Shown here: positions 23,436-35,593 of the stretch, one piece after another
Position numbering within the stretch: the stretch's first letter is position 1
Layout: the number at the start of each line of letters is the position of its first letter
Source: Hibiscus mutabilis
Taxonomy: Eukaryota > Streptophyta > Magnoliopsida > Malvales > Malvaceae
Reading direction: 5' to 3'
DNA length: 64,000 nt
NCBI GenBank assembly: GCA_019671005.1
Contig: CM033732.1
Coordinates: forward strand, 48,163,392 to 48,227,391
Notes under the pieces: generated by a model
The model's database searches: none
The model's input: the letters and a program-made list of their open reading frames with translations, nothing else
Told to the model about the DNA's origin: nothing
Position numbers and translations under genes: made by a program

Positions 23436-24675
23436 TCAGGACTCCCGCTTTAGTCGATTAATTCCAAATCTAGGCAAGTCTAAGGGTAATTTACCTGTGA
23501 CCAAGTAATTTACCATGTTTGTGAACCATGGAACCACTTTCTGCGCCAATATCAAATGTTCTTCCAGGAACTTATCGTTAATTGGCTGGTCGGCTGTAGA
23601 AATAGGAATGTGACTTAAATGATCAGCTACGAGATTCTCGCTTCCCTTCTTGTCTTTAATTTCCAAATTAAATTCTTGTAAAAGCAGGATCCATCGGATA
23701 AGCCTTGGCTTCGCCTCCTTTTTGCTCATAAGGTACTTTAAAGCTGCATGGTAAAAAAAACAATCACTTTAGTTCCAAGCAAATAAGATCTAAATTTTCT
23801 AAAGCAAAAACAATAAAAAGTAATTCTTTTTTTGTTGTCGAGTAATTTCTCTGAGCTGAGTCCAGAGTCCTTGAAGCATAAGCGATAACATGTGGTTCTT
23901 TGCCGATTCTCTGTCCAAGAACAGCTCTAACGCTCGTATCTAATGCGTCACACATAAGCTCAAAATCATATTCCCAATTTGGTGCTTTGACGATTGGTGT
24001 TGTGGTCAACTTTTCTTTGAGTACATCGAATGATTTTTTGCACTCAAGATTAAAGTCGAAGACTTTATCTTTTTTGTAATAGCTCACACAACGGTCGCGC
24101 CAGCTTTGAAAAATCTCTAATAAATCTTCGGTAGAAACCTGCATGGCCAAGAAAAGAACGAACCTCCCTCACAGTTGTGGGGTAAGGTAGTGAGCTTATA
24201 ATATCAGTCTTGGACTTATCAACAGCAATTCCATCAGATTATACAATATGTCCCAAAATTAATCCCTTATTAACCATAAAATGACATTTTTCATAATTCA
24301 AAACAAGATTAAATTCTAGGCATCTATTAAGCACATTAGTTAAATTACTAAAACATTCATTAAAAGAACTACCGTATAGCGTAAAGTCATCCTTGAAGAC
24401 TTTGATGCCCTTCTCCACATAGTCAAAAAAATACTCAGCATACATCTCTGAAAAGTGGCTGGTGTATTACAAAGGCCAAAGGGCATCCGTCGATATGCAA
24501 ATGTACCAAACGGGCAAGTAAAAGTTATTTTCTCTTGGTCTTCTAGTGCAACTGGAATTTGGAAAAAACCTGAAAAACCATTAAGGCAACAATAATAAGT
24601 TTTACCGGCTAATTTCTCAATCATTTGATCTATAAAGGGAAGGGGAAAATGATCTTTTCTAGTGAGAGAGTTCAA
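23436..24675 (-). pseudogene. Athila reverse transcriptase and RNase H, broken
   Basis: The fingers and palm are at 24340-24675 (KDHFPLPFIDQM, FGLCNTPATFQRC). A frameshift near 24440 moves the KDDF catalytic motif to the frame 24239-24445. The first catalytic Asp motif reads LNG instead of LDG. RNase H follows at 23764-24150 (MCDALDTS...YASRTLDSAQRNY) and the connection at 23436-23729. Several stops separate these pieces. Confidence 0.8.
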
Positions 24676-25215
24676 CTTCCTGTAGTCGATACAGACTCTT
24701 CATCCATTTTGTACACACGTTGGAACTAACTCTCCTTCAAAATTTTGGACCACTGTCACTCCGGTCTTTTTAGGTACCACGTGAATTGGACTTACCCAGT
24801 CATTGTCGGAACTATGATAGATTACATCTGCATCAAGGAGTTTATCTCATTTTTTACTACCTTCATTATTGGTTAGTTCAAACGGCGTTGTCCTTGTCTA
24901 GGAGGTTTCGCTCCTTCTTTCGTTTTAATCTTATGCATAAAAGTCGAGGGACTAAGTCCCTTAATATCGGCAATAATCCATCCTATGGCTTCCTTGTGCG
25001 TGCGCAATACCTTCACTAGTGCATTCTCTTCTTCTTCAGACAACTTGTTTGAGATTATCACCGGCAAGGTTTCATTTTCTCCCAAAAAGGCATATTTTAA
25101 GTGCTCCGACCACTGTTTTAATTCTATCTCTGGCGCCTGGAAAACAAAAAGTAACATTTTAGTTTTAGAGAGAGATAAAAATAAATCAGAATTTATAGTA
25201 AAATATGTTCAAACT

Positions 25216-27330
25216 CTATTTCTTCCTCTCTGCGGCAAAGTTTAAGATCCCTGTAAAAATTATCAAAAAAATAGTTTCAACAAATTCATCAACTAAAGGA
25301 TCAATAATATCGACATAATTAATTCTTTCAACTTGATCTGGGTATTTCATCGCTTTATAAATGTCAAATTCTACGACCTCACCATCAAATTCCACTATTA
25401 ATATACTGCTTCTCACATTAATCTGTGTATGCATGGTGCTTAGGAAGGGTCGGCCTAAAAGCACCTCAGAGCAAGTGTTCGTCCTATCATTTTCCATGTC
25501 GATGACATAGAAGTCGGTAGGAAAAATCAAAACATCGACTTTCACTAAGACATTTTCAAGTACTCCCTCCGGATAGATAATAGAACGATCAGCCAACTAG
25601 ATAGTTACTCTTGTTTTCTTCAAAGGTTCGTTAGTAATCATTTTATAAACAGAAAGAGGCATAACGTTAATTGAAGCTCCTAAGTCGCACATTGCATGTT
25701 TAATTAAAACATTTCCTATTTTGCAAGGTATAGCGAACATACCTTGGTCCTTCATCTTTGGTGGAAGCTTCCGCTGAAATACTGCTGAGACATGTTCTCC
25801 CAGATTTACCTTCTCGTGACCAGTCAATCTCTTCTTTGTGGTGCAAAGCTCATCTAGAAATCGGGCATACCTTGGCACTTGTCGGATTACTTCTAAGAGA
25901 TGTATGTTGACGTGTACTTTTTGGAACACCTCTAAGATTTCCTTCTCTTCGGCTCTCTTGTCACGCCTAGTCAATCTTGATGGGAAGGGTGGTGCGATTT
26001 CATGAGAAGGAGGAGGAGGTGGTGGTGGCGATGAAGATGTACCTTGGACGTCGGAGAGTGGCTTTTCCTTCCCTTTCTTGGACCATGCGGCATTCTCTTT
26101 TGGGACTTCAGGTGTGACAACGGTTCCACTTCGGAGGGTTATAGCACTAACATTCTCTCTCGGATTTAACTCTATTTGAGAAGGAAGTCTTCCCTGCGAC
26201 TTCAGTCTCCCCACGGTTTGAGCCAACTGGGTCATTTGTTTGTCCAAATCTTGTAAGTGGGCCTCAGTGCGGGTTTGAAACTTCTCTTGGGATATTGCCA
26301 ACCGTTCAACGATGGATTCTAATGATGACTTCGGTTGTTGATATTATTGTTGAGTGGGTTGTCTTTGCTGATATGGTTGACTTTGCCTTTGATTTTGAGC
26401 ATAACTGAAGTTCAGATGATTTTTCCAACCTGGATTATACGAGTTGGCATTGGGGTTGTGTTGTCTTTGTGAAGGTCCTGGAAAATTTCCTATGGCACTC
26501 ACTTGCGCAGTGTCATCTTCTTGTATAATCGGACAATAGTTAGTCGGATGCTCTGGACTCGTACATATCCCGCAAAGCCTGGCTGTAATTCTTTTATCTG
26601 CAACAAGAGATTGAACAATATCAGCTAATTTATCAATTTTGTTTTCCAGCAAAACTGTACTTACCTCGTGAACCCGTCGAGATGGTTCACTTGAAGGGTG
26701 AAATCGTTGCGAGTTGGCGGCCATAGTAGATATTAACGTTCTTGCCGCCGTCGGAGTCATGTTAACAAGAGCTCATCAACTTGCTGCGTCTACTACTTTC
26801 ATGTCCATGGGTGTTAATCATTCATAAAAATATTGGAGAAGCGTTTGTTCAGACAATCCGTGTTGCGGACAGTTTGCGCATAGCTTTTTGAAACGCTCCC
26901 AGTAGTCATATAAAGATTCAGTATCCTTTTGTTGGATACTCAAGATATTTCGCCTTAGCTTGCTTGTATTAGCTGCTGGGAAAAACCTGTCAAGAAAAAG
27001 GCGAGCCATGTCAGTCCAAGTTGAAACTGAGTTGGAGGGTAAATCAAATAGCCAATCCTTAACAATGTCAGCTAGAGAAAAGGGAAATGCGCGAAGTTTT
27101 ATTTAATCTTCAGAAACTCCCTAGGGTTTTGTGCTTAAACAGACCATGTGAAATTCCTTTAGATGTTTATGTGGATTTTCACTTGGCAAACCGTGATAGG
27201 TTGGTAAAATGTGTATTAAGCCTGTCTTGAGAGCGAATGGTGTCTCGCCATTCGGGAATGTTATGCACATCGGCTGGTTATCATCAGGGGCCGCAGTCAG
27301 TTGTCGGATAGTTTGGTCGTTGTCTCCCAT
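25216..27330 (-). pseudogene. Athila gag and protease region, broken
   Basis: Gag fragments are at 27121-27330 (FPNGETPFALKTGLIHILPT, PHKHLKEFH), 26818-27009 and 26344-26760 (C-x2-C-type CGICTSPEHPTNYC zinc knuckle). Protease lies in 25597-26301 with the active-site phrase CDLGASINVMP. Stops between the frames show decay. Confidence 0.8.
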
Positions 27331-27552
27331 CGGAACTGGTTCTTTGGTTGTGTGGTCGAAATATGATTCTACTTCAGATGCTATTTCTAAATCTCGTTCT
27401 AGTTGTTATTGTCGCTGTCTTTGCTTCTTCTCCCGAAGTGTTTGGGTGTAGTCTTCGGGCGTATGCTTAGATCTCCGGGTTATAATCTGCGTGTTCTCCT
27501 AGATTCCTCCTGGTCATAAATCAAACAAAAATAATCAGTAACTTCGCCGTAG

Positions 27553-27570
27553 TCCCCGGCAACGGCGCCA
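27553..27570 (-). other. Primer-binding site of the Athila-like element
   Basis: On the minus strand it reads TGGCGCCGTTGCCGGGGA, three bases after the 5' LTR. It is complementary to the 3' end of tRNA-Asp, the usual primer for Athila. Confidence 0.85.
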
Positions 27571-27573
27571 ATT

Positions 27574-28854
27574 TGACACGCGTCGTTTTCACGTCAAAAT
27601 AATTACTTCTTCTCAAATAATAAATAAATGAATTCAAACGTAGTAAAAGAGAAGTAAGGGTCGATCCCACAAGGACTAAGAGAACTTCCTGATTTATGTT
27701 TATTCAATCGGTGAACCGAGAAGAGAGTTGAATAATATTTAAATATGGTGGGGATTTGTGGAATTGAGTATAAATAATAATAAATTGTAAAGAAGATTAA
27801 GAAGTGGATTCAATATGGTAAAGATTAACCTCGGGCTTTTGCTTTGACTCAGCTTCCTCGGATTATTGGAATAAGGATTTTTCACTTCGGGCTTCACGTC
27901 GGTTACTCGCCTACAAGGATCAATCCTTGTGATTTTGCCTTGTATACCAAATACCCAAGTGCCATCTTTGATATCGATTTTGGAAATTGATCTAATCAAC
28001 AACAATGTTGTAGATCAAAAATGTATAAGTAAGCCGATTCGGACTACGTTGTTTCAATAATAACTGATTCCGATCTCAGTTTCCTCTTAGCAAACAATTT
28101 TGCTAAGTGTGTTCCCAGGAAGTCGAATGTGCTTCAATAGCCGATCCTTCCTCCCACACATTTAAGCAAAACAACATCCTGACCAATGTCAATCTTTGGT
28201 TTTGAAATCATTTTGATTTTGAAATTAAGTTTAGAAAAACTAAGAGAGATACCCGAAATTATCTAAGTGCTTTTTCAATCCTCACGTTGGAATTGAGTTA
28301 TTGCTTTAGCCCTTGGCTATGGAAAACTTAGCTAAGTATGATTATGGGAAAAATCATACTTAGCATTATAAAAGAAAAAAAAAACTTAAAGCAAGAACTA
28401 AGAAAAGAAAGAATTTTATAAAACTCTAAAAGTAGAAACAAAGCTAAGAATGAGAATGAGAATGATTTTTGAGTTTGCCCCAAATGGGGTATTTATAGCA
28501 GCCTAAAACCCTAAAAATAACCCTAAAGAGATAAGAGATAAATCCCAAATTATTTAAATTAATTACAAAAGATAATTCCAAAGTTTGAATTTAAAATCCG
28601 TCTGATAAGTTATCTGATATGCGGCTGATAAGCTATCGTTGCTAATGACGTGGCGTCCAGTGAGACTTTCATGCCCACTAATCCAGCCATGAATCCAGAA
28701 AATCAAAAATTGCACAATTTCAGCAATTTAAGCAACATTCCTGGAATCTACTGTCCTGCATGGAAAATGAACAAAAATGCTCACATTAGCAACTTAAAAC
28801 AATCAATCAATGAGTAATTAGAGATAGAATAATGTGTAATTTAAGAACTAATGA
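27574..28854 (-). repeat. 5' LTR of the Athila-like element
   Basis: 1281 bp, direct repeat of 18821-20126, followed by target duplication GTAAA at 28855-28859. The terminal CA expected next to the flank reads GA here. Confidence 0.9.
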
Positions 28855-28859
28855 GTAAA

Positions 28860-29394
28860 TTTTCACAAATGTTTTTTACTTGCAGCAGCAAAACTCACTA
28901 ATGTTTTTAATAACTTCAAATTACACAAACTTGGCCCATCTTAATATATAAACTTTGAACACAGTAAACATCCACATACCAAGCGAAGAATGAAGGAAAT
29001 AGCCATTTCATTCATACAATGAATGCAAACTAGAGATAAAAAATCAAACTTGCTAGGAAAGATCAAAATGCATCAGTCGACAATAAAAAGAGACAATTTT
29101 TTATATATATATTTATAGCTAGAAATTTACTCTTTGTGCTACATAAATACTAGAAAAACAAAGCATTCTCAATTATTATACCCGGACAATAATTATTCAA
29201 ATAGTATATTGATTATAAAAATAAAATAAACCCCTAAATTTTTTTTAAAAAATACCCAGAACATTCTAACTTTAATAATTTTAAATATTAATTCCTATGA
29301 ATAATCTGAAATTAATAAAACAATAAAAAGGCAAAAACAAAATCAAGGAATCTTGACATTTAGAAATTCAAAAAAAATAGTACTAAAATCCGTT
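28860..29394 (-). other. Remaining part of the ligase 5'UTR intron
   Basis: AT-rich, no coding potential. It lies between the retrotransposon's target duplication and the probable 5'UTR donor site (CTG|GTAACG). Together with 18546-18815 it would form the original intron of about 0.8 kb. Confidence 0.45.
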
Positions 29395-29575
29395 ACCAGG
29401 TTTTGTTTCGCGAAGATTGGTATTGGAAGAATGGAAGAAAATCACACAAGAAGTTGAATCCTTCAAATCTCTAAGAAGGCAATGCAATCAACGCTTCTTG
29501 GAGAGCTTCTGGCCTCGCCTCTACAATTTTGATTTTGTTTCTCTCCAATTTTCAGGGTTTGGGAAATTTGGATAA
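29382..29575 (-). promoter_or_regulatory. Probable 5'UTR exon and promoter side of the ligase gene
   Basis: On the minus strand a pyrimidine/GAA-rich leader runs from about 29570 to a good donor (AACCTG|GTAACG, at about 29382). It has no ATG-led long frame and resembles plant 5'UTRs. It faces the acceptor immediately before MENMDIDS at 18546-18549. Linking the two is inference. Confidence 0.45.
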
Positions 29576-29807
29576 CCCGGTCCGATTCGGATCTAGATGT
29601 TGGAGCCTTATAACATTTGGGCTCTAAATTGTTGATGGACTAGTTTGAAAAATAATGGGTCTTCTTGTGGAATGGCAAAGTAGCAATCCCATATCGGTTG
29701 GATATAAATTTTTCGTGTTTAAATATAATTTTTTAAACTTATTTTTATTTAGTAATTAGAGTCAAGACCGCCGTCCTTGCCGCTTAGTCTGTGTTCGTGT
29801 TAACATG

Positions 29808-30446
29808 TAGGGGTGTTTAAACGGTCGGTTTGGTCGAACCGAACTGAAATTTTAAAATTTTATTAACCGAATTTTTTTTTCTATTAACTGTTAATCGAAC
29901 TGAAATTTTTTCGAAATTTTTAACCGAACCGAAAAAAGTTCTGTCAATTCGGTCGGTTAACCGAAATTTGTTATAAAATTTTGGGTAAGCTACACAAATG
30001 ATCACTAAACTATGTTAAAATAATCTTTTTAGCCACTGAACATTCAAAAGTTATAAAACGACCATTAGACTTATTGAATTATTACAAAATGATCATTGAT
30101 TTATTGCACATTATAAATTATTGATAAATATTAAATTTTTTAATGATTATTTTTTAATAATTTAATAAATTTAATGATCATTTTGTGCTAATTTGATAAA
30201 GTTTAATGACGATTTTATAATTTTTAAAAGTTTAGTGACCAAAAATAAATATATATGATATATAAAATATAAAAATTTTGGGTAATTTGGTTAATTAACC
30301 GATTTCGAACCGAATTAACCGATAATCGAAGTTTGAAAAAATCATTAATCGTTAACTGACTGAACCTAAAATTAACCGACCGATTAATCGAAAAAAAATT
30401 TAGTTCGGTTGGTTAATTCGGTTAACCGAAATTTTAAACACCCCTA
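29808..30446. mobile_element. hAT-like MITE, 639 bp
   Basis: Inverted ends TAGGGGTGTTTAAA on both sides, with interiors of repeated CGGTTAACCGAA phrases. Flanking 8-mers TTAACATG (29800-29807) and TAAACATG (30447-30454) match at 7 of 8 bases. Confidence 0.7.
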
Positions 30447-30454
30447 TAAACATG

Positions 30455-31315
30455 TGTATATGAGTATGACATGTAAAAGTGTTTGTTTCTTTTTACACGA
30501 TTTTAGTAATATTATTGACTATTGTTGACAATCGTCCACAATTATATATGATTCCGATAAAATTATTAAAAATTGCCAAAAAATTTTAAGATATTTTTTT
30601 AATAAAAACAATTTTGTCAAAGTCATATTCATCTGAGATAACTTTGACAAACACTATAAATTTTAGCCTATTTTTTTAAATGATGTTCGTGCACCACTAT
30701 TTTCTTCTTCTTTTTCTGTTTTTCACAATATTTTCCTAATTGAATCACATACTTCCTCATAAATTGCTTTAATTATTCAAAAATGTAACATATTTTGATA
30801 TAAAAGTTTGTGTAAACTAAAGTTTACGCACATCATTCAATTTTAGGGTTTATGATCTCAGGTTGGGATTTAGGGTTTAGGAGTTTAGTCTATATTGTTT
30901 GGAATTTAGGATTTAGGATTGGAATTTAGGGTGAAATGTTTATGGTGTTAAGGTTAGAGATTTAGGTTTTAGATTTTATAGTTTAAATATGAAGGGTTAT
31001 GTAAAAAAAATTTTACACAATTTGTATATCAAAATATAACACCTAAATAATAAAAAAACCCAAAATGAAAGAAACCTAAAAGTTAGAGATTGGACTTTAA
31101 CGAGTGTTTCAACAATTATTAATACATCTTTGGACTTCAATTATCTGATTATCTTTTCTATTTTTTGAGTTTTTGATTGGCTTTATAAAATTAAGGTTAA
31201 ACTTAGATTGAAGCATTGATCTAAACCATGTGTAGATGTAGATAGATATTGAAATAAAAAATAATTATTTTAGTATTTTGGATATAATCATTAATCTAAT
31301 TTATCAGTCGACTAA
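30455..31315. other. AT-rich intergenic stretch with telomere-like foldback
   Basis: About 30795-31035 begins TTTGTGTAAACTAAAGTTTAC and ends with the inverted TTTTACACAATTTG. Between them lie degenerate TTTAGGG-type units, a relative of the 2833-3227 element. No gene is seen. Confidence 0.45.
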
Positions 31316-34300
31316 TCTGCATCAGAAGTCATCTTACACTTACCAATATGACCAATATGTGCTAAGAAGTCTCATAGCCTCTCCACAAATCCCAGCCATA
31401 TTATAACTCCCGTAGAGAGAGTAAATTTTTTATCTTCTTTCGAACATTTGCATCATCAATCATTTGTGCACAGAGATTCACTCCTCTAGTTGTGCCCATA
31501 GTTTTATCAACTTTTCCCAACTTCAGAATGTTTTCAAGCCCTTTCAAACAAACTTTTACTACATTCGAATCGCGACAGACAAGAAGATCACACAACGATT
31601 TGATGCAATCCTGACTTACAATGAACCTGAAACATGTGACATGCTTGTGCCATCAGAAAGATATGCGAGTGCCCAACATGCATCAGATAAGACTTGTTCA
31701 TCATTTGAATGAATAAGACGTGCCAATGTAGGAAGTGCAGGCTTAACCTGAATAAAAATAATTACTACTGTTATAATAAATTCAACTCCGCTAAAGAAAT
31801 GAGTATATAAAGTTTCCATAGCTACATAATAATATTCAACATTGATTTCCCACCATATTTGATTTCAAAGATCTGCATTAAACGTGAAGTAACTTGTTAA
31901 TTCATGTTCAATCAACAATTGTCGCCAAAAAAAAGAGGGAAGTAGGATCAAACCTGATCAAATGGGGGCCGGGGCTTGCCCCGAAAAAAGTTTAACAGGG
32001 TCCATGTAGCAATTCTTAGCACACAAAGCTTAGGATGCTCATTCAAATGAGCCAACAAAGGAAGCAAAGCACCATGTCCAAGTACAACATCACGACTTGC
32101 AGGAGAATCACCAGCAACATTTCCTAATGCCCAGGTCAACTGAATTCCAAAACACAAACAATATATATGATTGGTACCAGCTTTTGCTAAGTAAGATTAT
32201 AAATCCATTTCATATGCATACCTGCTCGTGAACATCATTGCTTGGGAAACCAAGTAACTTGACGAATATCGGAACAGACCCATGAATAATTACCACCTCC
32301 GTGTTCTCAGATGTCCCAAAAGCAATATTTGTGAGAGCCCAGGCAGCCTCTGTTAGGAATTTGGTATGCGGCAAAATAACTAAAGCGATAATGACATAGA
32401 CCAAGACATGCACAGGAGACAAGATTTAACATGGTTCAGCATAGCTTAACTCTACGGACGAGAGAAACGAACAACCCACTAATAATGTAGAGAACTCGAA
32501 GAGTACAAATACATGATAACCCATGCAATCCCAAAACCCAGTGTACAAATCCCATAACCCGGTAGAACCAAAATACTATTCCCAACACATCTCTACAACG
32601 TAGGCACAATAGTCATAGAGATCCTAAAAGTGGTTACATATGTTCAGAGTAATTCCTCCACTCTCTCATTCTCTTGTTCTCTCATAATTCAAAATGTTAA
32701 ACCTAGTTTATATTTATAGACTCAAATACTTGGTCACCAAGAAACCTTATTCAATAAGATCTCTACTTAAAATAGATATTTACACATTAAAGTAAATCCT
32801 AATTACCAAGTAATCTTCAACCACTAGAATTACAATAAAATCCAACTTAATTACCAATTAGAATTTGAGTCAAAATATAACAAATCTCCCCCTTGACACA
32901 AATTCTATTCGAGCATTGGTCTTCAAGTCTTCAACATCTTCAATTTTTATGTAAGCCAAATATTCGTTGAAGCGCCGCCGTCAAGTCTTCAACAACTCCA
33001 ATTCTTACGTAGTATCCGTTGAAGTACCGTTGAATTTTGAGAATTACTCCCCCTGCAACTGAAAGCTCGTTGCAGCAGCACTCCTCTAGCATGTCTCCAA
33101 CATCGCACCGCAAAGTCCGCAGCAAAAATTCATCCACAATCGCGCAACTCGAACCATAGCTCATGATAAGCGATAACGACATAGACCAAGACATACACAA
33201 GAGACAAGATTTAACGTGGTTCAACATAGCCTACCTCCACGGACGAGAGAAACGAACAATCCACTAATAACGTAGAGAACCCGAAGAGTACAAATACATG
33301 ATAACTCATGTAATCTCAAAACCCGGTGTACAAATCTCATGACTCGGTGGAACCAAAACACTCTTCCCAACATCTCTACAAAGTAGGCAAAATAGTTGTA
33401 GAAATCCTAAAAGTGGTTACATCTCTCCAGAGTAATTCCCCTCTCTCTCATTCTCTTGTTCTCTCATTATTCAAAAGGTTAAACCTAGGCTATATTTATA
33501 GACTCAAATACTTGGTCACCAAGAAACCTTATTCAATAAGATCTCTACCTAAAATAGATATTTACACATTAAAGTAAATCTTAATTACCAAGTAATCTTC
33601 AACCACTAGAATTACAATAAAACTCAACTTAATTACCAATTAAAATTTGAGTCAAAATATAACAGCCTCAAACTAAATGATTATTTTATTAGCAACAATC
33701 TTTGACATAATGGGAAGCTTTGCTGACAAGAAATCCAACCTGAATTTGTGGGAAATCTTCCCTCTCAAGGAACTCAACAAAGCGAGGAACAACTCCAGCT
33801 TCTATCACTCCCTCAATAGGTGGGCTTTTTTCTATGTTAAATAACAAAAGGAATTGAGTATATTATTTAAGTTTTATATGATTATCAAATGAAATATATT
33901 TTCAGAATAATTTTCTTACCAACTGAAAGCAATTCCCTAAACTGTATGGTTGCCTTGAGCTGCAAATTCATATCATCAGTCCAAACACCAGTAACCATGG
34001 CAGGCACATTTTCCAGATGGATTGACAGTGGTTGGAGCCCTTCACGTCTCTTCTAATGCAAACTCTCTTCACAGCTCATGTCCTCTACCTAACAGCAAGG
34101 GAAAATAATGTTAAAGATTTGTCACATCAAAAAAAGTAATGTTATTTTTAGATTTCAAAAGTTATAGATGTAATTAACTTACTTCTCTTGTAAGAACACA
34201 TTCTATGTGAGCAACCGTCTGACCATTACATTCTTCCCAATAATATACATGATCACTCGGGTTTCTTTCTTCCTCGCAAAACTCACAATAATACTTTCCG

Positions 34301-35060
34301 GAATCATCTTCGACAAAAGAATCCTTCAGAGTTAAAGGGTGAAGATGATATTTGGATTTGACAATATCAGGTATGGGAACACATTTCAAATGAAAATTGA
34401 AGGAACACTGTAGACAACGATAAAATGGCTCTCCTTTACAGCTTTTTTCGCATTTACAACAAACAAAATGTGTTTCAAATTCTTTATCGGGGTAGTTTGC
34501 AGAGAGTAACTGATAGTCTGCCCCGAAGCAGTAAAGATCATCTAAGTGGGACTCACATTTCAGGGGCCTCTTTAAGGAATTAGCACATGTAGGATGGATG
34601 TTAAGTTGACAATCTTCACAATTATATGTAACAGATGCCGTTAAGAGCAAAGGGCAAGCATAACATTGTGGATTTGAACGTCCCTCTAAGTAGCGGATAA
34701 CAAACATGTGCTTCGGATGAAATGGGACTTGAATCTTTTGTGGTATCCTAAGGCAAGATTCATGAATGATATATTCGCAATATTGCTCGGAGCAAAAACA
34801 GTCCGGACCTAAGATTGGCAATTCACAAACTGTGCATTTTGATTTATTTACAGGGTCATTGCAGCAGGCAAGGAAAAGTTTATGGTGGTGGCTGAAATGG
34901 CGCAACTCGGGTACGGTTACTCTATCCATCTTTTTCTCTTGTGAAACCACAGTTTTATGAGCTGTTAGAGCAGCGCATTTCACATCAAGCTTGAAATCAC
35001 ACTGCTCACACCAATATATGAAGCCGTGGATGAAGTCTTTACACTCATCACATGTAGATC
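31316..35060 (-). pseudogene. DC1-importin-alpha chimeric pseudogene, copy C
   Basis: The DC1 exon (34174 to about 35058, ending ...CVLTRE|GTAAG) is one open frame but lacks the N-terminal third; homology starts abruptly at TCDECKD near 35057. The IBB exon (about 33921-34082) carries a TAG at 34053-34055 (EESLH*). The next ARM exon but one is split by a 1314-bp LTR element (32351-33664). Further ARM exons follow at about 32221-32350, 31953-32142 and 31640-31748. Near 31640 a deletion joins the middle of an ARM exon (LSDGTS) to the intron before the last exon (31401-31627, CDLLVCRDSNVV). Three independent lesions make it clearly non-functional. The junction between DC1 and importin parts is the same as in copies A and B. 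Confidence 0.85.
32351..33664 (-). mobile_element. TRIM-like LTR element inside copy C
   Basis: 1314 bp with direct terminal repeats 32351-32882 (532 bp, 3' LTR) and 33170-33664 (495 bp, 5' LTR). It is bounded by TG...CA and flanked by GCCTC (32346-32350 and 33665-33669). A polypurine tract (CAAGGGGGAGATT on the minus strand) touches the 3' LTR at 32883-32895. The 5' LTR lacks about 37 bases at its inner end, together with the first part of a primer site; TATCATGAGC remains. The interior is under 300 bp without polymerase, so it is a non-autonomous, Copia-like miniature element. Confidence 0.85.
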
Positions 35061-35590
35061 TCAGCTTGGGTTTTCAATCTATTGGAAGCTATCTCCCTTC
35101 CTAATCTAATACAATTCTTTTTTTAGGGACAAAGTCAGATTCTAACTCGAGGGGATAAAATATATTTTTTAGAAGCAAGGGACAACTTATAATTATCTAC
35201 TAAATTTTTTAAATTATTGTATAAACTAAAAGGTAAAAAATATAGGGGATATTTATTTATTTAGATCTACAATTTTTTGCACTAAAAAATATAGGGGATA
35301 TTTATTTATTTAGATCTACAATTTTAATTTATTTAGACTTTGTCTCTTAAGTTTGATTTCTGGATGGTTTTAGGATTTTTTTTAGTTTTGGGGTTTGGAT
35401 TAGGTTTTCTATAAGAATTTGATTTTAGGGTTCAAAGGGATTTGTGAATTTAGGGGGAATTATCAGTGATAAGAGGGTGCAATTTGTCCCATAAATCCAT
35501 GTCAGGTTCATCTAATTTCACTAAAATCCACTTTATCTTTTATGTTTGGTCCCTCTACTATATTAAAATTCAATATTTTAAATTGATGGA
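35061..35590. other. AT-rich intergenic stretch, no gene
   Basis: A 30-bp phrase (TATAGGGGATATTTATTTAT) is repeated in tandem at about 35252 and 35290. Nothing else is recognised. Confidence 0.3.
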
Positions 35591-35593
35591 TTT

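Larger units (their letters stand above)
18821..28854 (-). mobile_element. Athila-like Ty3/gypsy LTR retrotransposon
   Basis: A 10,034-bp element transcribed on the minus strand. Direct LTRs lie at 27574-28854 (5' LTR) and 18821-20126 (3' LTR). The target duplication GTAAA occurs at 18816-18820 and 28855-28859. The primer site beside the 5' LTR (TGGCGCCGTTGCCGGGGA, inverted, 27553-27570) matches the 3' end of plant tRNA-Asp, as usual in Athila. Broken gag, protease, reverse transcriptase, RNase H and integrase regions follow in that order. The two LTRs remain very alike, differing by scattered substitutions and one indel of about 24 bp near 19890. All coding regions carry stops or frameshifts, so it is non-autonomous. 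Confidence 0.92.

Noticed and set aside
32940..33227. 95-codon minus-strand frame
   Set aside because: It lies in the interior and LTR of the miniature LTR element and has no retroviral or host domain.
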